64,000 nt of DNA, taken from NCBI GenBank assembly GCA_038659295.1, contig JASNGC010000002.1, forward strand, positions 434,001 to 498,000. The letters run 5' to 3'. The notes below the pieces were generated by a model. It worked only from the letters and a program-made list of their open reading frames with translations, was not told the DNA's origin and did no database searches. Made by a program: the position numbers and the translations under genes. Of this stretch, positions 9,387-18,224 are shown in pieces. Within the stretch, counting starts at the first letter, position 1, and each line of letters begins with the position of its first letter. This DNA comes from Enterocytospora artemiae. Its lineage: Eukaryota; Microsporidia.

Positions 9387-12300
9387 ATGGTGTCGAACGA
9401 TCAAAACTTTGAATTGCTAAAATTATTCTTCAAAGAAAAAAGCTTGGTCCGCCAGCATGTTGATTCTTTTAACTATTTCATTGATGTAGAAATGAAATCC
9501 ATAATGAGAGCCAATAATATTGTGGATTCAGACATTGATCATACTTTCTATCTGAAATACTTGGACATCAGAGTGGCCGTGCCATCAGTAATAGAAAATA
9601 TGGTCGAAAACAATCTGTACCCTCAGGAATGCAGGAACAGAGATCTAACCTACTCAGCCAACATCTATGTGGACGTAGAATATACAAGAAATAGGCAGAT
9701 AGTTGTAAAGAGAGATTTATGTATGGGGAAAATGCCAATAATGCTGAGAAGCAACCGGTGCCTGCTTAGTACAGTGCAAAATGATACTATAGAGAGTAAT
9801 TATACGAGATATCAACGAAATTGTTTATCTCAGGAGTGTTTTATTGACAATGGCGGGTACTTCATCATTAAGGGAAATGAACGAGTGATTCAGATTCAGG
9901 AACAGCTCAGCAAGAACAGGATTATATTGGAGAGTGGTAAGAATGGTACTTATGCTTCAGTAACATCGTCCAGTATTGAGCACAAAAGTAAGACTAATGT
10001 CATATACAAAAATGACTGCTTCTATGTTCAAAGTACTATATTTACGGAAGAAGTCCCAGCAATTATTGTGGCCAAGGCCCTAGGCATTGGCAGTGATAAA
10101 TCGATTTCTGAAGTAATTGGAAAGGACTTGTTCCATATATTGCATTTGAGCTTTGAAGAACCTATTTCTAAGAGTATTTACAGAGAAGAGCAGGCAATGC
10201 TATATCTATCGAAGTACATAAAAATCAAGCCTGAAGACAACAAATTAGAAACGGTCAGATCTCTTTTGTCGGAGAAGCTTCTACCAAATGTAAAATTTGA
10301 TATTAATTTGAGAAGTAAGGGAATATATATTTGTCTAATGATCAGGCGTCTTGCCATGGCAAAGGCAGGGATACTGAAGTTGGACGACAAGGATTTCTTA
10401 GGAAATAAGAGGTTTGAGTTGGCAGGACAGCTTTTAAGTATCCTATTTGAGGACACATTTAAAAAATTCAATTTTGAGTTGAAAAGATCAATCGATAAGA
10501 TTCTAAGTAAGAGAACTCGAACATCTGAGTTTGATGCTCTTACATTCTTCAATTTACAGACATCCAACGTAACATCTGCACTTAATCGGGCAATTGCCTC
10601 TGGTAATTGGAATCTGAAAAGATTTAGAATGGAAAGAGCTGGAGTGACCCATGTTTTGACAAGATACTCATACATTTGTGCATTGGGAATGATGACCAAA
10701 ATCAACAGTCACTTTGAAAAAACGAGAAAGGTTAGTGGTCCAAGAGCCTTACACACTAGTTCGTGGGGTATGTTTTGTCCAGCTGATACTCCTGAAGGTG
10801 AAAGTTGTGGACTAGTGAAAAACCTAGCTCTTTTGGCAGAGATAACAACAGATTCTGAGGTTGGACCTGTGGAAGAATTACTTGAGAGAAGCGGGGTAAT
10901 TCGGACCGAATTTTGTCTAACAGAGGAGTTTTTTCAAGATGGAAACTTTCTGGTTTTTGTAAATGGGTCACTGTTTGGGATAACAGGAAACCCCACTCTT
11001 CTTTCAAAGTTATTTAAGAGAAGTCGAAGAAATGGCGAGATAGATCAGTTTGTATCCATTTTCATAAACGACATTGAGCGGAGTGTGTTTATTTCTGCCG
11101 ACAATGGACGTATCTCCAGACCAGTAATAATTATCGATGAGTTGAAACTGAAAAAGGTGGATTTCGACAAAGTAAAAAGACCTGTTATGGACAATTTCGC
11201 AAAAAGATTTGTTGATGAAGAGATGATTAACTTGCTTGATGACCTTGGAATTAACTTTAATTCCATAAATTTAAAATACAAAACATTTTCTGATCTGATC
11301 AGAGAGGGTAAGATTGAGTACTTGGATGTTAATGAGGAGAATAACTGTAGGATAGCATTCCGTCCAGAAGACATCGATGCATTTACAACTCATCTTGAAA
11401 TATCTGAGTTTACAATTTTGGGAAATGTGGCAGGCTTGGTTCCATTCCCTCACCACAACCAGAGTCCCAGAAATACATATCAGTGTGCCATGGGAAAACA
11501 GGCTATTGGTCATATTTCCACAAATGTTAAAAAGAGATATGATTCTGTTATTCTTCAGTTGAATTACACGCACCGACCAATGGCAGCATCGAAAACGTTG
11601 GAAATCAATAACTATATTAAGCTGCCCTCCGGACTGAATGCAATGGTGGCCGTTATGAGTTATAGTGGCTATGATATAGAAGATGCATTGATTCTGAATC
11701 AAGGATCTGTAGATAGAGGTTTTGCTAGGGTGGAGGTATATAGAACTAATAAGATATCTCTAAAAAAGTATCCATCTGGCCAGTGTGAAACCTTACATTT
11801 GGATGACAATGGAGGAATTGTGAGTGTTGGGCAATATGTGACGGAAAGTGATGTTCTGGTAAGTAAGGTGAATCCAACAGATAAATCCATATGTCATATT
11901 CGTCATAAAGGACATCCTGCCTATATCGACAAAATCCTTCTGACCAAATCAGAGGATGAAACTATCATAAAGATTGTTACAAGAGAAACCCGTGTGCCTG
12001 AACTTGGAGATAAGTTTAGTAGCAGACATGGCCAAAAGGGCGTTGTTGGATTGATTGTTCCACAGGCCGATATGCCATTCAGTGAGCAGGGATTATCCCC
12101 TGACATGATCATGAATCCGCACGGATTTCCATCGAGAATGACAGTGGGGAAGATATTGGAGCTGGTTACTGGAAAAGCTGGAGTTTTAGGGGGCAGATTT
12201 GCAGACGCTACAGCATTTAAGAAGAATTCTGTTGAGGAGACATGCAAAGAGCTTGTTGAATACGGATATAGCTTTTCAGGGAAGGATGTGTTTACAAGTG

Positions 12301-12713
12301 GGACGACAGGAGAATCTTTTGAGGCATATATCTTCTATGGTCCTATATTCTACCAAAGATTGAAGCATATGGTGGCGGATAAAATGCATTGCCGTGCACG
12401 AGGACCCAGAGCTGTGTTAACCCGCCAGCCAACGGAGGGCAGATCAAAGGATGGAGGATTGCGATTGGGGGAGATGGAGAGAGATTGCTTGATTGGATAT
12501 GGAGCTTCCAATCTGTTAAACGAACGTCTAATGCTGTCGTCAGATGTATTTGAAGCATTTGTTTGTAAGGAATGTGGGATTATATGTTTTAAAGGTTGCT
12601 GTACAATGTGTAATAAAAACAATCCTGTCACAGTGAAAATACCCTATGCCTGCAAACTTTTATTCCAAGAGCTAATGGCCATGAATATCCTACCAAAAAT
12701 ATCGCTCGAATAA
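9387..12713 (+). CDS. RET1: RNA polymerase III second-largest subunit RPC2
   Basis: 1108 residues, close to full length for this subunit. The start reads LVRQHVDSFNYFIDVEMKSI and HTFYLKYLDIRVAVPS, then YPQECRNRDLTYSANIYVDVEYTR, all characteristic of RPC2 rather than RPB2 or RPA2. Catalytic-core landmarks include MSYSGYDIEDALILNQGS, the GDKFSSRHGQKGVVG hybrid-binding loop and a C-terminal zinc ribbon (CKECGIICFKGCCTMC). It forms the Pol III cleft with RPC1 and would transcribe the tRNA genes seen here. The ATG at 9387 follows CAGCCCTTGAAA. AATAAA overlaps the stop. Confidence 0.95.
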   Translation: MVSNDQNFELLKLFFKEKSLVRQHVDSFNYFIDVEMKSIMRANNIVDSDIDHTFYLKYLDIRVAVPSVIENMVENNLYPQECRNRDLTYSANIYVDVEYTRNRQIVVKRDLCMGKMPIMLRSNRCLLSTVQNDTIESNYTRYQRNCLSQECFIDNGGYFIIKGNERVIQIQEQLSKNRIILESGKNGTYASVTSSSIEHKSKTNVIYKNDCFYVQSTIFTEEVPAIIVAKALGIGSDKSISEVIGKDLFHILHLSFEEPISKSIYREEQAMLYLSKYIKIKPEDNKLETVRSLLSEKLLPNVKFDINLRSKGIYICLMIRRLAMAKAGILKLDDKDFLGNKRFELAGQLLSILFEDTFKKFNFELKRSIDKILSKRTRTSEFDALTFFNLQTSNVTSALNRAIASGNWNLKRFRMERAGVTHVLTRYSYICALGMMTKINSHFEKTRKVSGPRALHTSSWGMFCPADTPEGESCGLVKNLALLAEITTDSEVGPVEELLERSGVIRTEFCLTEEFFQDGNFLVFVNGSLFGITGNPTLLSKLFKRSRRNGEIDQFVSIFINDIERSVFISADNGRISRPVIIIDELKLKKVDFDKVKRPVMDNFAKRFVDEEMINLLDDLGINFNSINLKYKTFSDLIREGKIEYLDVNEENNCRIAFRPEDIDAFTTHLEISEFTILGNVAGLVPFPHHNQSPRNTYQCAMGKQAIGHISTNVKKRYDSVILQLNYTHRPMAASKTLEINNYIKLPSGLNAMVAVMSYSGYDIEDALILNQGSVDRGFARVEVYRTNKISLKKYPSGQCETLHLDDNGGIVSVGQYVTESDVLVSKVNPTDKSICHIRHKGHPAYIDKILLTKSEDETIIKIVTRETRVPELGDKFSSRHGQKGVVGLIVPQADMPFSEQGLSPDMIMNPHGFPSRMTVGKILELVTGKAGVLGGRFADATAFKKNSVEETCKELVEYGYSFSGKDVFTSGTTGESFEAYIFYGPIFYQRLKHMVADKMHCRARGPRAVLTRQPTEGRSKDGGLRLGEMERDCLIGYGASNLLNERLMLSSDVFEAFVCKECGIICFKGCCTMCNKNNPVTVKIPYACKLLFQELMAMNILPKISLE

Positions 12714-12787
12714 ATATTTTAATAAGTTAACCACATTTTCTTTAAAAGACCTTGCGGTCCAAAAACTAAACAGTTGAAAAATTAAAT

Positions 12788-14551
12788 TTAATGGGCTTTA
12801 AATATGTCGTTTTGATTAATATCACTTGGTGAAAGAACCTTTACCTTTTGATTTTCTATAAGCAGGACTTTATCAAACATATTCAATAAGTGCAGGTTGT
12901 GGACAATGGTAATTACTGTCAATTCTTCCATGGACAGAATACACTTTAAAACATGATACTCTGAATTTTTATCCAAGCTGGCAGTTGGCTCATCCATTAG
13001 AAGCATGGGTGCTTCACGAAGAAGCGAACGTAAAATTAGAATCTTCTGTCTCTCCCCACCACTTAAAGAAGATCCATTCTCTCCACACCGGGTATTGTAT
13101 CCATGCTCCAGCTTGACTAGGGACTCATGAAGTCCCAATTTTTTACTCAGCGAAAATATCTGATCGTCAAAAACTTTTGGGTTTCCGTATTTGATATTGT
13201 AAATTACACTCTCGTCAAATAAAATGGCCAATTGAGGAACATACGAAGCCATATGCTTCAAAGACTTATCTGTAAGTTCGTTTATATTTGTGTCGTCAAA
13301 ATAAATTTCAGCCCTTGATTCATTAATTCCTATTAGGGACTTTATCAAAGTCGACTTACCTACTCCATTTTGACCAATAATAGCCACTTTCTCACCTTTC
13401 AAAATTTCAAAGGTGGCATCGTCCAAAATGACTTTCTGTTGGTATGTAAATCTCATATTTTTGACTGTGAATCTGTTGTAGAAATTATACATGCTTTGAA
13501 ATCCTTCATTTCTTTTGAATCTGGGTGGTAGATTCGTCTGCCTTATATTCAGCATTCCAGCCTTGTACTTTCCATAAACTCCTCCAAGATTGAACATTGA
13601 AACATGAAATGTTGCTGTTATCGATAGAAAAAAGTTAAATTGGCTAGGATTCATCTTTTCAACCAAAATTCCATATGAAAGTAAGCCAATCACTAAAATA
13701 GCCTGCACACCCCATATCAGCCCTTGAGAGATGTTAAGAAGATACATTGATCGATGCAAGGCAATATTCTGCTGTTGAGTTATTTTGAGTGCATTTTCAT
13801 ACCGACAAATCTCATAGTGGTCTGTATTATTCGTAAAAATAGTTTCAAAATTATTAAGTCCATCAACAAGCAAGTTTGAAGAGACATCTGAGGTCTTGTT
13901 CAGGTCTCTACGCATTTTATTTCTCCAAATAGTGATTTTAATGGTTACGATTATATAAATTATCAAGGAAAGCAAAACAATCATTAAAGGAAATATTCCC
14001 AATGAACTGATAATTTGAACTGAGGCAAATAAAATGGTCAGGCCTATGGGTATAATCATCAGGGTAATTACATCTACAATATCCTGAACCGCCTGGGATT
14101 TTCTATTAATGGTATTCTGAATTTCCCCCTTTCCAATTGCTCTAAATGACATTGGAGAGAGATCCAAAAAATAGTGGTATGTATTTCTGTTGGCAACTCT
14201 GTATCCAATTTGTCCTGCTTTACACAAGTAAAGTGAGCTTAGCTCAACCAAAAGAATACTGGAAATATAAACTATCGAATAGGTAAACAGTGATGAAAGC
14301 AGATTAATTTCTGTTTTGATGGAGATAGATAGCTTTTCGATCAATCTTGAAACCAAAACTTGAAGATAACGTGACAAGGTCATTATTCCCAACGCTGGCA
14401 CCATCATATTCCTAATCTCTTTGATTCCCAAAATGTATTCATGGAAAATGTCTTTCAAAATTTGAAAATCCGTCTGCTGTGATTCCATTGCATTAAACAT
14501 AAAAAATTTTTTTAAACTAAGTTTCAAAATATTTATCGGTAACTGATACAT
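12788..14551 (-). CDS. ATM1: Half-size ABC transporter, Atm1/ABCB type (probably mitosomal)
   Basis: 587 residues: an N-terminal membrane domain with about six segments followed by one ATPase domain. The Walker A is GQNGVGKS, the Q-loop ASYVPQ, the signature LSGGERQ, Walker B MLLMDEP and the switch histidine IVHN; all are intact, so it should hydrolyse ATP. Half-transporters of this kind in microsporidia are related to mitochondrial Atm1, which exports a sulfur compound needed for cytosolic iron-sulfur protein assembly. The N-terminus (PINILKLSLKKFFMF) is basic and amphipathic, compatible with mitosomal targeting. The subfamily assignment is less sure than the ABC assignment. Confidence 0.8.
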   Translation of the reverse strand: MYQLPINILKLSLKKFFMFNAMESQQTDFQILKDIFHEYILGIKEIRNMMVPALGIMTLSRYLQVLVSRLIEKLSISIKTEINLLSSLFTYSIVYISSILLVELSSLYLCKAGQIGYRVANRNTYHYFLDLSPMSFRAIGKGEIQNTINRKSQAVQDIVDVITLMIIPIGLTILFASVQIISSLGIFPLMIVLLSLIIYIIVTIKITIWRNKMRRDLNKTSDVSSNLLVDGLNNFETIFTNNTDHYEICRYENALKITQQQNIALHRSMYLLNISQGLIWGVQAILVIGLLSYGILVEKMNPSQFNFFLSITATFHVSMFNLGGVYGKYKAGMLNIRQTNLPPRFKRNEGFQSMYNFYNRFTVKNMRFTYQQKVILDDATFEILKGEKVAIIGQNGVGKSTLIKSLIGINESRAEIYFDDTNINELTDKSLKHMASYVPQLAILFDESVIYNIKYGNPKVFDDQIFSLSKKLGLHESLVKLEHGYNTRCGENGSSLSGGERQKILILRSLLREAPMLLMDEPTASLDKNSEYHVLKCILSMEELTVITIVHNLHLLNMFDKVLLIENQKVKVLSPSDINQNDIFKAH

Positions 14552-14746
14552 TAGGAAATAAAGTGTTACAACTGGTGAGTGCAGATAGATAAAGAAGAAT
14601 ACTGCTTTCTGCAGGCACCCATTCGATTGTTTTAAGTATGTCGATAAAATTTACAGCAAGTGGTTAAGAGATTCATATAAAAATAACTATCTTAAACATC
14701 TAAATTTTATTTTTACAGAGAAATACGACTGTCTCTCTTATCAGAC

Positions 14747-16018
14747 TCAAAGCGCTTGAGCATAGTAATATCGACTATGCGCCTTATAACTGTTGGCATA
14801 TCTGCTCAAAGCTAAGAACCCTACAACAACAGTTATTAGCAAAGAAAAAAAAAGTCTCTGTAAAATATCACGAATATTCCATAAAGACCTATGATCAATA
14901 GTGGCATATAATTGGCCTGAACCATCACTAACATCATTTTTCCCAGGCCCAGAACTCAAATTATTAAGAGGTAAATCATTCTTATTATAGGATCCAGCTG
15001 CTGGAATGGCTTCTCTTGATGTCTTAAGATAATTTTCCATTCCAGTAGTGTCATTATCTTCTCTATCTTCAACAATAACATTAATGCGGAGTGATCCATT
15101 TTTTATTGAATCATATGGAGGTAGTTCCTCAAATCCCTTTGCCGATTTCTCGTGGGACAAATTAATCTTCCCAAAAAATATAATATAGCCAAAATGCCTA
15201 GCATCACTGGTCACTAAATGATTTTGACTCAGTCTTAAAGATTCTCCTACATCTTTGCCTATAACAGTTGAGTAAAAATGTCGCATATTGTAATCCAATA
15301 GAACCTTCTTATCCTCGTCCTTAAAGGTATACTTCCTTGGCTTTTCTCCATGTGATTTGGGACAAATAACGTTGAAATGCACATCAAATGTTCTTACATT
15401 CAAGAATGTCACAACACACACGATATTTTCTGGTTTCTTACTTGAACCTTTGTTGATCATATAGTAAAGATTTGGAAGCATGGTGAATAAATCTAATTCT
15501 GATGGTCCTTTTTGGTTAACCTCGTTAATTTCTTTGACTACACTATTACATTTCTTATCGATCTCCTCTATTACTTTAGCATCGTAAAGTTTGTCCAGAT
15601 TCCTGGAGCTTTGAAAATACTTATGGGCAAACTTGATTTGATTTGCAAATAAAATTGTGTCATATTTTGGATAGAGACATATTTCATCTGAATTAAGTAT
15701 GGAAAGCCCACAGCTTCCGGATATATCCTTGTTTTCTAAATCAGTATTGCTATCAGGTTCTACCAATGTAAGAAATATCGGTGCCATTCCTGGCTCATAG
15801 CAATTTATTGTAAAATCTGGAATAAAATCCAAGTTTTTATCATCCACAATGAACGAATTTTCATCCTTTGTGGAATTAGCTACCTCTAGCCAGATCTGGT
15901 ACTCTTCGGCATCTTCAAATACATCTTCTGAACTTATACAATATTCGAATACATCTGTTTCTGGACTCATTGAGTCTGTAACTCTACAATTTAGTATAAA
16001 TGACAGAATTTTAAACAT
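14747..16018 (-). CDS. Orphan single-pass membrane protein
   Basis: 423 residues with no family recognised. The frame is open further upstream, but the ATG at 16018 is directly preceded by ATCCCC and gives an N-terminal hydrophobic stretch (FKILSFILN). A large acidic soluble region follows, and a single membrane segment near the C-terminus (LFFSLLITVVVGFLALS) precedes a Tyr-rich tail of about 20 residues. Topology would be type I if the N-terminal stretch is a signal peptide. It is divergent from the next gene. Confidence 0.6.
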   Translation of the reverse strand: MFKILSFILNCRVTDSMSPETDVFEYCISSEDVFEDAEEYQIWLEVANSTKDENSFIVDDKNLDFIPDFTINCYEPGMAPIFLTLVEPDSNTDLENKDISGSCGLSILNSDEICLYPKYDTILFANQIKFAHKYFQSSRNLDKLYDAKVIEEIDKKCNSVVKEINEVNQKGPSELDLFTMLPNLYYMINKGSSKKPENIVCVVTFLNVRTFDVHFNVICPKSHGEKPRKYTFKDEDKKVLLDYNMRHFYSTVIGKDVGESLRLSQNHLVTSDARHFGYIIFFGKINLSHEKSAKGFEELPPYDSIKNGSLRINVIVEDREDNDTTGMENYLKTSREAIPAAGSYNKNDLPLNNLSSGPGKNDVSDGSGQLYATIDHRSLWNIRDILQRLFFSLLITVVVGFLALSRYANSYKAHSRYYYAQAL

Positions 16019-16241
16019 GGGGATAATTTCACGAAAATTCTTAGAAAAATAAAAGGAGAAGATTACAATAAAGGAGGAGAATGGAGAAAAACCTATCTTT
16101 GTATGAAAGCCATCCAGTTTCGATGATAAAACAAGAAGTTCTAAATAGAAATAGATCTTCGATGTATGGAAATAAACCATACAAAGGACTGATGAGATTT
16201 TTGATGAGCTCATTCACTGTTTTCCTATACATTATACCCCA

Positions 16242-17192
16242 ATGAAAGTGGTTGTTCAAGCATCCATAAGCAACTTTGAAGAGTTTATCCCAACGAAACT
16301 GTTCAATCAATTGAAGTCAGCAGCAGACACCTTAACCATTGCCAAGCCATCAGCTTCTGATTTAAATCCGACAATCACAATTCAGCCACAATCAGAGTCG
16401 GAGTGGGCTTTTTCATATTTTGGAATCAGGAAAATTATTCAAAAAGAGGATATTTCGAAGGAATTCGACAGACTAGTTCCATCACTCTTAGGATATTCGT
16501 CCTCTTTAATTACCGGAATGACAGTAAAAAACTCCTCTGGTTTGAAGCTAAAGCCTACAATACCCATCTTTATTAAGAATGTAGGATCTATTAATAATGA
16601 GTCAAAGATCACCACAGCAAGGTTTACAGAGCACTGTAAGACATTTTCCCTTTTCAAGGGATCTCCTGCAATGGGCAAAAACCAAAGGGTTTTCGAAGTT
16701 TTTTCTGATTCTGAGATTTTAGTTGATATACTTCAAAGACGCGAAATTTACCTAAAGTCTGCCAATTCCAGTATTTGCAAATTATATGCGGTTAAGCATA
16801 AGGACAAGCAAATTCAAAGGATCAAAATATTCATCTCTATCGAAGAAGAACCGGTAGCCCCCATAATCTGCTTTCTAACAAATTATATGCAGAGCAAGGA
16901 GGCAACCAAAAACCAAATTGATTATTGTAATATAATGAATGAAACTATCCATAAGATAGAAAAGGGATTCAACTTCAAATTGAAGGAAGTTGAACATATT
17001 TTTAGAATAGTCGAAGGTGCACCACATTTTAATAGTGAAGTAGATAAGCAGATTAACCTTATTGAGAAGTTTTTAATAAACAGACATATTCTAGAGCCAA
17101 TGGGTAGTGGAGAGTATTTACAGTTTAAAAGACAAAAAATTCCCATACGTCACCATGAAAACTCATTGGGGGCGTTTCGTTTTAAATATTGA
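16242..17192 (+). CDS. Orphan protein, 316 aa
   Basis: No family recognised. It is predicted soluble and rather basic, with mixed alpha/beta composition and no membrane segment or signal peptide. The ATG follows TACCCCA, so it is very likely a translated gene. The N-terminus reads MKVVVQASISNFEEFIPTK, and a central region (KPTIPIFIKNVG) looks strand-rich. The tail is basic (FKRQKIPIRHHE), compatible with a nucleic-acid role, but that is only a guess. Confidence 0.55.
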   Translation: MKVVVQASISNFEEFIPTKLFNQLKSAADTLTIAKPSASDLNPTITIQPQSESEWAFSYFGIRKIIQKEDISKEFDRLVPSLLGYSSSLITGMTVKNSSGLKLKPTIPIFIKNVGSINNESKITTARFTEHCKTFSLFKGSPAMGKNQRVFEVFSDSEILVDILQRREIYLKSANSSICKLYAVKHKDKQIQRIKIFISIEEEPVAPIICFLTNYMQSKEATKNQIDYCNIMNETIHKIEKGFNFKLKEVEHIFRIVEGAPHFNSEVDKQINLIEKFLINRHILEPMGSGEYLQFKRQKIPIRHHENSLGAFRFKY

Positions 17193-17205
17193 AGATTCCA
17201 TACTG

Positions 17206-17403
17206 CTATAAATAAATTATCCGACCAGCTTCAATTATGTACCAATGGCATGTTTCACACCATATTTCAATAGATTTGAAAGGATTCTTTTGAAATCGAT
17301 CAGGACTGGTGTAACAGCTGTCAACACAGAAAATATCATGGATATGAGGATGTGTAATGGCTAGTGATCTATTATATAGATCGTTTATTTTTACAGACAT
17401 CAT
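17206..17403 (-). CDS. Possible small CSL-type zinc-finger protein (DPH3/DPH4-like)
   Basis: 65 codons on the strand opposite its neighbours, filling an otherwise empty 270-bp gap; its stop lies 14 bp past the previous gene's stop. Two cysteine pairs, FCVDSC and IWCETCHWYII, resemble the CSL zinc finger of diphthamide proteins DPH3 and DPH4, where the second pair is C-x-x-C followed by hydrophobic residues. The first pair has C-x3-C spacing instead of the usual C-x-C, so the match is imperfect. An RPB12-like zinc ribbon is an alternative. It may be a chance frame. Confidence 0.33.
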   Translation of the reverse strand: MMSVKINDLYNRSLAITHPHIHDIFCVDSCYTSPDRFQKNPFKSIEIWCETCHWYIIEAGRIIYL

Positions 17404-17462
17404 CCTATCTTATTTAACAAAGTATTCATGGCATCAATTTGCTTAATTTGCTCGCCCTCCTT

Positions 17463-17744
17463 ATGGCCAGAACAAGCTTTGAGATGGACTTGGAATTTAT
17501 TCAACTTCTCTGCAATCCGGAATATCTGAAGTGGCTTTACAACGAAAAGTATTTTTCCAATAAAGATTTTATGGAGTACTTAGATTATTTGCTATACTTT
17601 GATACAGATAGTTTTAGGAAATTTCTTATCTATCCTCAATGTATTCCAATTCTTAAAAAGCTGTTGAGCTCTAAGGAAACACCGAGTGAAAAGTTTTATG
17701 AAAGACTGGGTGCTGAACAATATTTTACATGGAAAAATAAATAG
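17463..17744 (+). CDS. MED31: Mediator subunit MED31 (Soh1)
   Basis: 93 residues, near the minimal size of this highly conserved Mediator middle-module subunit. The family core is plain: DLEFIQLLCNPEYLKWL, then FMEYLDYLLYF, then FLIYPQCIPILKKL. The start is the ATG at 17463, five bases after GCCC; the frame is open upstream but has no earlier ATG. It links to TFIID, TFIIH and SIN3 elsewhere in the window only by function. Confidence 0.93.
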   Translation: MARTSFEMDLEFIQLLCNPEYLKWLYNEKYFSNKDFMEYLDYLLYFDTDSFRKFLIYPQCIPILKKLLSSKETPSEKFYERLGAEQYFTWKNK

Positions 17745-17777
17745 CTATAAATGAAACATATTCACGGGGTCTGTCCT

Positions 17778-17793
17778 GGAGATTGAACTCTCC
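17778..17793. repeat. Short perfect hairpin
   Basis: GGAGA and TCTCC pair around a six-base loop (TTGAAC on plus, GTTCAA on minus), just downstream of MED31 and of the tRNA-Leu terminator. The loop looks like a T-arm, but no other tRNA part is present. Confidence 0.5.
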
Positions 17794-17813
17794 CATTTCC
17801 ATATGGCGAAAAA

Positions 17814-17897
17814 TAGCGTAAGGGGGATTCGAACCCCCGCTCATTGTAGTGAACTGGAGCCTAATTCCAGCGCCTTAGACCACTCGGCCATCACGCT
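17814..17897 (-). tRNA. tRNA-Leu(UAG)
   Basis: An 84-nt class II tRNA. The acceptor stem AGCGTGA pairs with TTACGCT (one G-U). The D-arm reads GGCCGAGTGGTCTAAGGC, the anticodon stem is CTGGA/TCCAG with loop ATTAGGC (anticodon UAG, reading CUA). A long variable arm follows, then T-arm GGGGG-TTCGAAT-CCCCC and discriminator A, as expected for Leu. A TTTTT Pol III terminator follows directly (17809-17813 on the complementary strand). No intron. Confidence 0.95.
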
Positions 17898-18224
17898 AGG
17901 GCTTGCAGAAATGCACATAAAGATGAATATTTTCAAATCTGTTGAAATAGCAATCTATACATAAAATCAACCAATATTTTGAAGAAGTCTAACAGTTAAA
18001 ACCCAAACAGTAAGGCAATTATTGATTGACCAATATTTACTATATCGAATAGCACATAGGCTAGGCTATAGTTGCTTTATACTACAGAGTGTTATCTTGT
18101 CTGAAAAGACACAAAATTTTATTCACAATGACAAGCGATGTAAGTGCCTCCTTTTTTCAACTGTTCGAATCCCATTTATTTCCATCTCCTTTCCTTTATT
18201 TCTTTTATTTTACCCCATTAAATA

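Noticed and set aside
17763..17812. Second tRNA next to tRNA-Leu (T-arm-like GTTCAA)
   Set aside because: Only a small hairpin; the loop is six bases, and no D-arm, anticodon arm or matching acceptor strand is present.
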